In this document: in pieces, positions 21,101 to 30,748 of the stretch
How the letters are laid out: each line of letters opens with the position of its first letter
Numbering within the stretch: position 1 is the first letter of the stretch
Assembly: GCF_028476545.1 (NCBI RefSeq)
Contig: NW_026731690.1
Span: 64,501 to 128,500, forward strand
DNA from: Physella acuta
Taxonomy: Eukaryota; Mollusca; Gastropoda; Physidae
DNA length: 64,000 bases
Reading direction: 5' to 3'
Notes under the pieces: model-generated
The model's input: the letters and a program-made list of their open reading frames with translations, nothing else
What the model was told of the DNA's origin: nothing
The model's database searches: none
Translations under genes and position numbers: made by a program

Positions 21101-23930
21101 AATAGTGTTTTAAGAGGTGCAAATCGAAAGTTTGAAGGGGGGGGGGGGGGGGGGTGCAAATCGAAAATTGAAAGTTTGTGTACACGGTAAGGGTCGCTAC
21201 GCCTCTGGGGGGGGGGGGGGTGGTGACACCATTAAGTGTCGCAGCGGGTGACACCCGACCTCGCTACGCCACTGCAGGGAGGGGATTATCTTTAATCATA
21301 GCAGCTAGTTAAAGTATACAGCTAACTAATACAAGTCTAAAACCTACTACCTGGTGAGTCAATCTTTTGAAGAATAAATTGCGTTCGTACAAAATTTTTT
21401 TATCACCGTAACGTTGAGAGCAGAGGCGTAGCGACCCTTCCCGGCGCCCGGGGACAAACTTTCAATTTGGCGCCCCCCTCGGGATCAACTTTTCAATTTT
21501 CGATGTGCACCCCCTCCCCTCTCGAACTTTCGACAACCCCCCCCCCCCCCCCCCCCCATATATTTTTTATATTTATAAAGCAAAAATGCAGCAAAAATGA
21601 GATTTTAATAAAATTTGTTTTTCCAACCCATTTTGGCGCCCCCTAAGATCGGCGCCCGGGGACATATGTACCCCTGCCCCCCTTTCGCTACGCCTCTGGT
21701 TGAGAGGGGCGGTGGAGGTATAAAACTAGCTAACTAGAGGACACAAGGTAAATACATGTAACCTTAACTTCAGTGCCAATATCCACAAGGATAAACAGCA
21801 AAACATAATCCAAATACGTTGCGTGTTACATGAAGCCTAAATCTTAACCCTAGGCCTAAATTCGTGTTAAATTAATATTTTTCTTAACACCTAATCTGGT
21901 CAATCCTCCTTACCTTAAGAGAGTCTGATAATCCCACATAAAGGATTTAAAACAATTGCAGGTGACAGGAGTTTAGATATAAACTAATAAGACATGATTA
22001 GGATAGCGCCATCACTATCCGTAACTTAAATCCCAAACCAATTCCTAACATACCCTTTTTATAAAGTCTGAATCTAATATTACTAACAATAACCCGATCA
22101 GTGTTTCTTCCAGACTTTTTTCTCCGGGGGGGGGGGGGGGGTACGGACACTGTTAAAAGTATATATTTTCTATATAAATTCCATTTCGTTCGGGGAAAGG
22201 GGGGGGGGGGCGGTAGACATTCTTCGGGGTGGGGGGGGGGGGGGGAACTCTGATCCCCCTCCCCCCTAAGAGATGCCTGGGAGAAACTCTAAACCCGATA
22301 CTACAATACAACGAACAAACCAGAAGACACATCAGTAGACGCCAACAAGAGTAATAGACCCTACTCCCCTAATCTAAGTTAGTGTCGAGTTGGGTATGTA
22401 TGTGTTATACCTATGAACGATGATTCCGCAATAATGGAACATTCTTAACAAAAGGGTGTTAACTTACTGGTTGTTAACTAAATAAAACAATGATTATGCA
22501 ATGTTAACGCTAATCTTATTCCTAACTCAATCCTAACCCAAGTCCTATATTAACCCTAGCCCTAAATTCTGAATCTAACATTAACTAAACCAGTGGCGTA
22601 GCGAGGTCGGGTGTCACCCGGTGCGGCACTTAATGGTGTCATCCCCCCCCCCCAGAGGCATAGAGACCCTTCCCAGGGACAAACTTTCAAATTTTCAATT
22701 TGCACCCCCCCTCAAACTTTCAATTTGCACCCCCCCTCAAACTTTCGATTTTCACCCCCCCCTCGAGTTTTTCTCTATATATTTTGCAATTTTTTGCCTT
22801 GGTGTCACCCCCCTAAATGGTGTCACCCGGTGCGGTCCGCACCCCCCCGCCGCCCCCCCCCCCCCTCGCTACGCCCCTGAACTAAACCTGTCATTACAAC
22901 TCGACAAACAACCTTACACCCCTATTTTCAGAATAGTCTGTTACTTACATAGAGTTTTGTGGATGTCCATCTCCTTCTTTGTTCTGCCTATGGTGCTGGG
23001 ACCCGCCGAGGTGTACCTGTAGGGGTAGATTTCAGGTAGCTTTGGGATAGGTAACTCATCCCTTCTGATGGTGGTAATCTTTTTACGTTTACCTTTGGTA
23101 TCCTGAAACGTGGATACTGGCGTTAACAGTGTGTGTGTGTGTGTGGGGGGGGTGAAGGGGGGGGGGCTTGTGATAGGAGAAAGGAACTAGTGATACAGAC
23201 AGCAGAAGGTGATAAACACAGGAAAAGGTGATACATATAGCAGAAGGTGATACATACAGCAGAAGGTGATACATACAGCAGAAGGTGATACATACAGCAG
23301 AAGGTGATACATACAGCAGAAGGTGATACATACAGCAGAAGGTGATACATACAGCAGAAGGTGATACATACAGCAGAAGGTGATACATACAGCAGAAGGT
23401 GATACATACAGCAGAAGGTGATACATACAGCAGAAGGTGATACATACAGCAGAAGGTGATACATACAGCAGAAGGTGATACATACAGCAGAAGGTGATAC
23501 ATACAGCAGAAGGTGATACATACAGCAGAAGGTGATACATACATCAGAAGGTGATACATACATCAGAAGGTGATACATACATCAGAAGGTGATACAAACA
23601 CCAGAAGATGATACCTACATCAGAAGGTGATACATACAGCAGAAGGTGATATATACAGCATAAAGTGGATACCCACAACAACGTAATACCTGCTTTAGAA
23701 GTGGACACATACAGCAGAAAGTGAAACCTACAGCAGAAGTTGACACATTCAGCAGAAGGTGATACCTACAATAGAAGGTGATACCTACATCAGAAGGTGA
23801 CACATACAGCAGAAGATGATACCTACATTCCACCACTTAAAGGGTGGGAACATCTTCTTGTTGTAGTCATCAGGGGTGCAGGTGACGATCAAGTTTTTCT
23901 GCATGGCTGCAAGTCTGGGGTCACCTTCAA
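16789..23930 (-). CDS. uncharacterised basic protein, six exons, 5' partial
   Basis: Minus-strand exons in transcript order are 23930-23827, 23102-22949, 20730-20654, 20015-19926, 17715-17618 and 16855-16789. All junctions are GT-AG and the phases agree (0,1,0,0,2). They give 196 residues ending at a TAG. The chain is Lys/Pro/Thr-rich with no membrane segment; it runs MQKNLIVTCTPDDYNKKMFP, DTKGKRKKITTIRRDELPIP, IYPYRYTSAGPSTIGRTKKE, IGEDKLDLHMVTQVKGYET, MAPFIKTVVDDSIVIGRGIA, FDKYIIDTLHPGWRDDPLYK and ends FRDTPEDEGPTDVSKR. I do not recognise the family. It looks intracellular because there is one cysteine in most exons at best and no signal peptide is seen, but the start is missing. An ATG in the first supported exon could be the start, although the frame upstream stays open to the acceptor. 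Confidence 0.8.
16878..17100 (+). mobile_element. tRNA-headed SINE
   Basis: The head GGTCGGGTTGTAGAGTGCAC and B box CTCGAGTTCGGATCCCGGGC are followed by GGCTGGACATAATGCTGACC and an ACTCTACTTTATCTGC tail. It is inserted in the last intron of the minus-strand gene. Confidence 0.8.
17335..17642 (-). repeat. about 70-bp repeat copying an exon end and its donor
   Basis: Five units contain AAAGATTACCTCTTATACAA or a variant. On the minus strand this is the last 22 nt of the 17715-17618 exon plus its donor, AAGAG|GTAATCTTT. The unit at about 17552-17585 repeats this junction exactly; three older units have changes. Confidence 0.85.
17618..17715 (-). CDS. penultimate exon (phase 0 in, phase 2 out)
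   Basis: The acceptor is CGATCTCTCTAG|GAA and the donor AAGAG|GTAATC. It codes EPLYVPFKSSSKFDKYIIDT then LHPGWRDDPLYK (residues 143-174). Confidence 0.8.
17778..17930 (+). mobile_element. hAT-like MITE, CAGTGTTTCTTCCAG family
   Basis: The ends CAGTGTTTCTTCCAG and CTGGAAGAAACTCTG form inverted repeats. They are flanked by a perfect 8-bp duplication CATACAAT (17770-17777 and 17931-17938). G-tracts and GTATATATTTTCTATATAAA lie inside. No coding capacity. Confidence 0.9.
17945..18470 (+). repeat. degenerate ACATACAACATATAGCAGAG repeat, with an AG microsatellite
   Basis: Units of about 38-45 bp carry AACACATACAACATATA and AGAGGGAGAG; an (AG)n run lies at 18110-18153. It sits in the intron between minus-strand exons 19926-20015 and 17618-17715. 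Confidence 0.85.
18470..19916 (+). repeat. AAACCTTGACCAAACC minisatellite
   Basis: About 90 units of 15-17 bp, with homogeneous blocks (CAGACCAAACCTTGAC) to the right of 19200 and more varied units to the left. It stops 9 bp before the 19926-20015 exon. The false frames on the minus strand read VWSRFGLVK repeats. Confidence 0.95.
19926..20015 (-). CDS. exon (phase 0-0), 90 nt
   Basis: The acceptor is CTTTACTTACAG|ACG and the donor CTCAAT|GTAAGT. It codes TSMTASMAPFIKTVVDDSIV then IGRGIAPGLN (residues 113-142). Confidence 0.8.
20025..20355 (+). repeat. 25-bp and 24-bp tandem repeats next to an acceptor
   Basis: AAAGTCAGGAGTTTGTGTTT units give way to GTTAGTGTTTGAGTTAGAGT units. On the minus strand they form the pyrimidine-rich region before the TTACTTACAG acceptor. 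Confidence 0.85.
20654..20730 (-). CDS. exon (phase 1 in, phase 0 out), 77 nt
   Basis: The acceptor is AGTTTCTTCGCAG|TT and the donor GAGACG|GTGAGT. It codes RIKPKVIGEDKLDLHMVTQV then KGYET (residues 87-112, with the split first codon as Phe). Confidence 0.8.
20976..21274 (+). mobile_element. composite hAT-type MITE
   Basis: The ends CAGAGGCGTAGCG and CGCTACGCCACTG are flanked by a perfect 8-bp duplication CAGGGAGG (20968-20975, 21275-21282). Inside are GGGTGACACC modules and a stretch, TGCAAATCGAAAGTTTG to GGGTCGCTACGCCTCTG, that itself looks like another family member inserted. 299 bp, no coding capacity. Confidence 0.92.
21421..21698 (+). mobile_element. hAT-type MITE
   Basis: The ends CAGAGGCGTAGCG and CGCTACGCCTCTG are flanked by a perfect 8-bp duplication GTTGAGAG (21413-21420, 21699-21706). 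The inside holds GGCGCCCGGGGACA twice and a C-tract. 278 bp. Confidence 0.92.
21707..22098. other. intron, unique sequence
   Basis: Single-copy AT-rich sequence with loose CTAA(C/T)CC steps. No exon is seen on either strand. Confidence 0.4.
22099..22291 (+). mobile_element. hAT-like MITE, CAGTGTTTCTTCCAG family, second copy
   Basis: It starts CAGTGTTTCTTCCAG and ends GGGAGAAACTCTA, with a perfect 8-bp duplication AACCCGAT (22091-22098, 22292-22299). It shares ACACTGTTAAAAGTATATAT with the copy at 17778-17930 and carries longer G/C tracts. Confidence 0.9.
22591..22879 (-). mobile_element. composite hAT-type MITE, inverted relative to 20976-21274
   Basis: The ends CAGTGGCGTAGCGAGG and CTCGCTACGCCCCTG are flanked by a perfect 8-bp duplication AACTAAAC (22583-22590, 22880-22887). 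The content and internal insert match the 20976 copy in reverse, so the composite moved as one unit. 289 bp. Confidence 0.92.
22949..23102 (-). CDS. exon (phase 0 in, phase 1 out), 154 nt
   Basis: The acceptor is ATCCACGTTTCAG|GAT and the donor CTCTAT|GTAAGT. It codes DTKGKRKKITTIRRDELPIP, KLPEIYPYRYTSAGPSTIGR then TKKEMDIHKTL (residues 36-86). The KGKRKK stretch is strongly basic and could act in nuclear entry or nucleic acid binding, but this is a guess. Confidence 0.85.
23170..23826 (+). repeat. 19-bp minisatellite ending at a donor
   Basis: About 33 units of CAGCAGAAGGTGATACATA; the central units (23235-23540) are identical. Toward the exon at 23827 the unit becomes GATACCTACA, i.e. GTAGGTATC on the minus strand, repeating the exon donor about three times. 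Confidence 0.95.
23827..23930 (-). CDS. most upstream supported exon (phase 1 in, phase 0 out)
   Basis: The acceptor is AACTGTTTCAG|TT and the donor TGGAAT|GTAGGT. It codes EGDPRLAAMQKNLIVTCTPD then DYNKKMFPPFKWWN (residues 2-35). The phase-1 acceptor means at least one more coding base lies upstream, unless translation starts at the internal ATG. Confidence 0.8.
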
Positions 23931-23934
23931 CTGA

Positions 23935-24385
23935 AACAGTTTAGGTTGAAGCTAGAGTTAACGTTAGGGCATGTTCTCTTTAGATAAAGTACACACAGGT
24001 TTAAGCGAAGGCTAGAATTAGCATTAGGGCATAGTGTGTTTAGATAAATTACACACATGTTTATCCTAAGGTAAGAGTTAGGATTAGAGAATGATGTTTT
24101 TAGATATCGTACAGGCAAGAGTTAGCATTAGGGCATGGTGTGTTTAGATAAAGTACACACAGGTTTAAGCTAAGGCTAAAGTTAGTATGAGGGCATGGTG
24201 TGTTTAGATAATGTACACACAGGTTTAAGCTAAGGCTAGTGTTAGCATTAGGGCATGATATGTTTAGAAACCGTACGGGCTAGAGATAGCATTAGGGCAT
24301 GGTGTGTTTAGATAAAGTACACTCATTTTAATTTTTAAGCTAAGGCTAGTGTTAGCATTAGGGCATGGTGTGTTTGACATATTGT
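23935..24385 (+). repeat. about 60-bp degenerate tandem repeat
   Basis: Seven or so units of GGGCATGGTGTGTTTAGATA plus AAGTACACACAGGTTTAAGC plus TAAGGCTAGAGTTAGCATTA, with some units shortened. Confidence 0.85.
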
Positions 24386-24911
24386 GATCTTAAACATACC
24401 GATCATTCAAAAACAAACATAATAATCGAATTATATCTCTTACGACAAATTAAATATAATTTAATTATATGTCACTTATAAAATATAAAATGCATACAAT
24501 AATTTTATAAAAAAATGTTCCAGTCTACCTGTGAAAGTCTATTAGCGCGACCAAATTCCCACCGGGATGGTGCCTAAAATGACAGACGCTGTTCAGAGGA
24601 AGCGCAGAAAAAAACGCGTTTGTGTGAAAATGTTTTGGTTTGGAACTTCCTGCGCTTGTGGTGCGAATGTTCAGCAGGACTATTTGATGGTTAAAATGGA
24701 CACAGCCGTGTAGTCTCGGATTTTAGATTTTAGAAATCTGGTGCGAGTTTATTAAAATAAAGTTATAAAAACATAACAGTTTTGATTTTTGACGGACTTT
24801 ACTTAAGATTCGATGTTTTTGATGTTTTTTGATGTTTTAGTATTTTTTGTAAGTTTACAAAAAGTAATTTGGTTGTTTACAATTTGTCACGGAAAATTTA
24901 AATAAACTTGC
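24386..24911. other. unique sequence, no exon seen
   Basis: I checked the minus strand for a further upstream exon of the 16789-23930 gene and found none that is open and in phase. A GTAGAC donor-like site at 24529-24534 has an in-frame TAG just before it. Confidence 0.4.
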
Positions 24912-26660
<1,749 letters not shown>

Positions 26661-26744
26661 TATCTATGGTTAGGAATTAATATTTTATAAATATGTATTC
26701 GGTCTTTTATTGTTGTCCAAATCTAATTTTATCATTTCTAAATT

Positions 26745-27335
26745 TAACTAGACTTACCCGGTCATCCCTTGGATAACTGTGGGTTTCGTCGGTCATCCAT
26801 AAATGACATCACGCCGGTCACTAATCATTACAAAAAAACCAGACCCCACATTCAAAAAGACGTTTTTTACCTTTTAAAAACACCGATTTCGGCTGAGCAT
26901 GGGTCTGACCACACTATCCCTTAATATACTGACGTCACAGGTGACCTTCTCAACTCTACTTCACCTGCCCAGTGTCCCGCCAAGTCTCAGACAATATGTT
27001 TTTATCGTTTAAAAAAACTATAACGGCCTAGCATGTCTCTGACCACACTATCCCTTCATATGCTTAGGACAAAGAAACAGATGAGCTCTACTTCATCTGC
27101 CCTGTATCCCGCCAAGTTCAGATAGGCAACTTTATCATTCACATCTAAAGAAAAAAGCAAATTGTATTTTTTTTAACATTGACGTGATGTGTCTTGAGCC
27201 CGTGCCACTCGCATGATAGCCTATTACACTAACAATTTAGCTATCTAGACTCTTAACGTTACTGATGTCTTTTTGTGCTATATAATAACACTTTGATTCT
27301 CCTTATGCAAATTGATTTACGCGTAAATCAAGTTG
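26745..27335 (+). mobile_element. dispersed element, inverted partner of 59157-59735
   Basis: In order it has GACTTACCCGGTCATCCCTT, AAAAACCAGACCCCACATTC, two tandem SINE-tail modules (CTGACCACACTATCCCTT to CATCTGCCC), TTAACATTGACGTGATGTGT and CGCGTAAATCAAGTTGCAT. The minus strand of 59157-59735 has the same parts in the same order. Confidence 0.8.
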
Positions 27336-27877
27336 CATACAGCTTCCCAAGTTTTCATGGCGATTGGGTGAATGATGCAGCAATGCATGATAGACAGAAA
27401 AATGTTTTTCGCATGTACAACTGTATGTGGCCAGATCATGCGTCGGATAAACTTTTGATTTAGGGGGGGGGGGGGGGAATCCACAAATGACGTCACATTT
27501 TTAACGACTAACAAAAAAACCAGACCCCCACACACACCCACCTCAATGACGTCATTTATAAATAGTAATTGACTATTAATAATGTTCAATTAATTCTAAA
27601 CGTTCTAATTTATTTCTAAATAAGTATATAAAATAATCTTACCTTCCCTGTTTTGTGAATTGGATGTGCCTAATACTATGCAAGTAAATTAATATCTGCT
27701 GACTTGTGCTGTCTAGTTTCTGGCTAAATGTGCTGAAGTGGTGAATGTACGGTTAGGAAGTAGTTCATAAACGATACATTTATCTACTCGATACTTGCGA
27801 GGCTAAGAAAGAGGGGTGGGATGGGGGTCGGCTCGGGAAAAAAACTTGAAAGAGACAACAAAACGCTTATGTACGTC
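27336..27877. other. spacer before the tandem duplication
   Basis: It holds a 14-G tract and, at 27479-27530, AATCCACAAATGACGTCACA and ACAAAAAAACCAGACCCCC. These repeat the end motif of the 26745 element. A weak 27-nt minus-strand exon at 27643-27669 is possible (see findings). No other gene is seen. Confidence 0.4.
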
Positions 27878-28984
27878 AGCATCGCCCATTGTGAAACTTA
27901 CGCAGGGGAGATAATTCCAAGTATAGGCCCTAAAAGTTTACTATGATATTTCTTGTAAAAGCAAAAACAAGTAAACGTATTTAAAACCGAAGTTTCTAGT
28001 ATAATATTATTTTTTATTATTTGTAGGATACAATATAGTACAGGATACAAATTCTACCACTATCACAAACACATATTTACGTTGAAAAATGTACAATAGA
28101 TTTTGGGTCCCTAATCAATACCGCAAAGAAGAAGTGCGCATCATGAAAGCCCACATCATATGTAGCGGCTTCTCAAGCAATGGACTGTTATTTTTTAAAA
28201 AAGATTTTGCCCGCGACAGTGTGTGTTTGATTGTAGGGGAATAGAACTCGGCCTTAACCATAGTTTAAAAAATACAATTATAAATAACTTTTTAAAATAT
28301 TTAAATACATTTGACGACAATTTTCGAGCCCCCTATTTGGTCCCTATCCCCTGCCCCATCCGCAACAGTACACTTTGGAGGATCGGTCACAGTTGCGTGT
28401 CCCCTATGTGGCTATCAAAGGGGAGCAACGACTCACAGAAGTCATTCAAATTTGAAGAGTTGCCTATATTTTACACTGCAGTTTGGGTAATGTATTTTAA
28501 TTTTTGCGAAAGAGCGTGGTATAATGACTGTAAAATAAAGATAATCGTACCGCAGCTACAGTATTTTTCTTTTAAAAACCAAATATCAAGGTAAAAATGC
28601 ACGAAAATTAAATTAAATGTTTATAAAAATATTAATTATGGTCAGCCGTGGGACCCTAAACAGCCTGGACCCCCCCCCCCGGCATTGCGGGGTCTGGCGG
28701 CACTATAGTTCCGCCCCTGATACGAAATCTTGTATTGGAGCCACCATTTATTGTACTAAAAAGTAAACAAATCATGTGACGTCACTATTCACTCAAAGTA
28801 AAGTCGTTTTTCTAATTTTTAAAATCCACCAATGAATAAATCAATAAATTAATTAACCTCTTTAAATAAATTTGAGATTAACAGTCTGTCTGAAGTCTGA
28901 AAACAAAAATTGTTCTCTACCTACATACTATTTTATAGCTCTATGCATATAGCAGATTCTCTCCAGTAGTCAATCAGACAAACA

Positions 28985-29013
28985 CAAAAAAAAAAAAAAA
29001 AAAAAAAAAAAAA
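28985..29013 (+). repeat. poly-A run in copy 1
   Basis: About 27 A. The equivalent runs are about 62 A at 37399-37460 and about 50 A at 46008-46057, so length differs between otherwise near-identical copies. Confidence 0.95.
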
Positions 29014-29569
29014 ACACAAATAAATATTCAAAAAATGTAAACAAACTAGAGTTTTAGTAGTATAGAGAAATATTTTAGTTTCTACTTCATAGTTGCGTAG
29101 CGGAATACTATAAAAATGGACCCGTATTGTCTGATAAGTCCCATGGCTATGTTGTGATGTACCAGAATGTTGGTTAAGCTGTGATAAGGAACCCCACATT
29201 CAATATATAATATCGTTTGATCTTCATCTCAACACTTTACAAAACAACTATGCCTGTATCGTTAGCTCAAAAACATGTAGGATTTGGCTGCTTGAAAGCT
29301 GTTGTTTAATCCGTTGTTAGGCCTATAATCTTTTAAACCACCCACATGGATGTGTACTCAGACAGAGATTTGTTTCTTGTGGATAAAATGTGGTGACGTG
29401 GCAAGTATAGAGCTCTAGTGGTGAAACAGTGGCGTAGGTACAGAGATGTTAGGGCTAGGGTTTGGATTTTGTAATAATAAGTAGCACCTTACTGGCGACT
29501 TCTTGGCGTTGATAAAACACAAACCTTCAAACATATGAGGCTGTTAGGTATTATGTCCATGTTATTTCA

Positions 29570-29815
29570 TAATAAACAGAGTGCCCAAGACCTAAGGGGC
29601 AGATAAAGTAGAGCTCACCTGTTTCAATGACCTCGTCATACACGGTGATAGTGCGGGTTGCACAATGCCCAGCCGATTTTGTTTCCCTAAAGTGAATCAG
29701 CTGACCATCTGGCCTGAGTGGACTCAGTTGCATCCTACAACATCGAGCCCGAAATCTGAACTCGAGACTTTTGAGTTAGCAGTCGCAAGCTCTACCAGTG
29801 AGCCAAGCTGCACAA
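29570..29815 (-). mobile_element. tRNA-headed SINE, copy 1 of 3
   Basis: On the minus strand CTTGGCTCACTGGTAGAGCT gives the A box and CTCGAGTTCAGATTTCGGGC the B box. A body with GGCTGGGCATTGTGCAACCC and a GAGCTCTACTTTATCTGCCC tail follows. Confidence 0.85.
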
Positions 29816-29839
29816 GAAAAGTGAGTTTTTGAAAATAAC

Positions 29840-30055
29840 GGTACCAGTTAAAGTAGAGCTCACATGTTTCAGTTATCCCGACATATGAAAGAAAAGTGTG
29901 ATCGTCACTATGCCCAGCCGTCTTTTATTTCACTAAAGTGAGTCAGGCATCTATCAGAGCTGGGTAGACAGAGACAAAAATTCAAACACTAGAATTTCGA
30001 GTAAGCAGTTGTATTCTCTATCATCCGACCACACCGTTAACACCCTACCTCTAAT
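29840..30055 (-). mobile_element. second, more decayed SINE (also 38287-38502 and 46883-47098)
   Basis: It has the same body and tail (GGCTGGGCATAGTGACGATC on the minus strand) as the neighbour, but a weakly matching head. It lies head-to-tail with it. Confidence 0.7.
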
Positions 30056-30542
30056 GATGATTGCTATCTCATTACTGACAACTAGAGTTAACTTATTTTT
30101 TCTCGATTAAATCTATCCAAATCTCCCCCTGCATTCCTACTAGCATCACCTCTGCCTTCCAAAGCCACGTCTATTGTAACACAGACTAGACTCCATTTAA
30201 AACAAAAAGACTGGTTAACTCACATTTTATATTTAGCTACGCCATTTGGTAAAATTAATGTTTCATGACGACAATAGTCCTGCATTTCAAAATGAACTAC
30301 CGCATTTTATACGGGTTGGAGATGGTAATACTGTGTTGGTCAAAAGGTTGTATTTTTTCTTTTCCCATACATTTTTGTTTGAAAATTTCATTAAATAAAA
30401 AAGTAAATATTTTGTATAACTGTTAAAATTGTGTTAAATTTAGTTGCAATTGTCTAATAAAAGAGTAGATGGATTACTTTAATTGAAAAATATTTTAAAA
30501 ATAAATTTTTATTTAGCAATTAATGACAGATTATCGTTTTAG

Positions 30543-30748
30543 TGAACGGTCAAAGTAGTAGAGATGATATCGTCAGCCCAAGTGTAGTTGAGGCTAGAGG
30601 AACGTTTACTGTGACATGTGACGCGTCACGTGCTGGTGTACCAACAAATGCTACAACAGTTGCTCATTTATTTATTACACACAGACGTGGGACAATATAT
30701 CGAGATTTAGCAATATACAGCATATATATATATCCATACGAGATAAAA
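30543..30748 (+). CDS. Ig exon A1 (first half of type-a Ig domain)
   Basis: The acceptor is ATCGTTTTAG|TG (phase 1) and the donor ATAAAA|GTAAGT (phase 0). It codes [38 protein letters not shown] and on to PYEIK. It differs from A2 and A3 by one residue (SIYIYPY versus SIYVYPY). Confidence 0.85.

Noticed and set aside
23170-23830. CRISPR-like array
   Set aside because: Units are directly contiguous, with no spacers, in a eukaryotic intron.
28223-28594. 123-codon frame starting MFDCRGIE, present three times
   Set aside because: Repeated only because the 8.5-kb segment is triplicated. No splice context, no domain and no sign of constraint.
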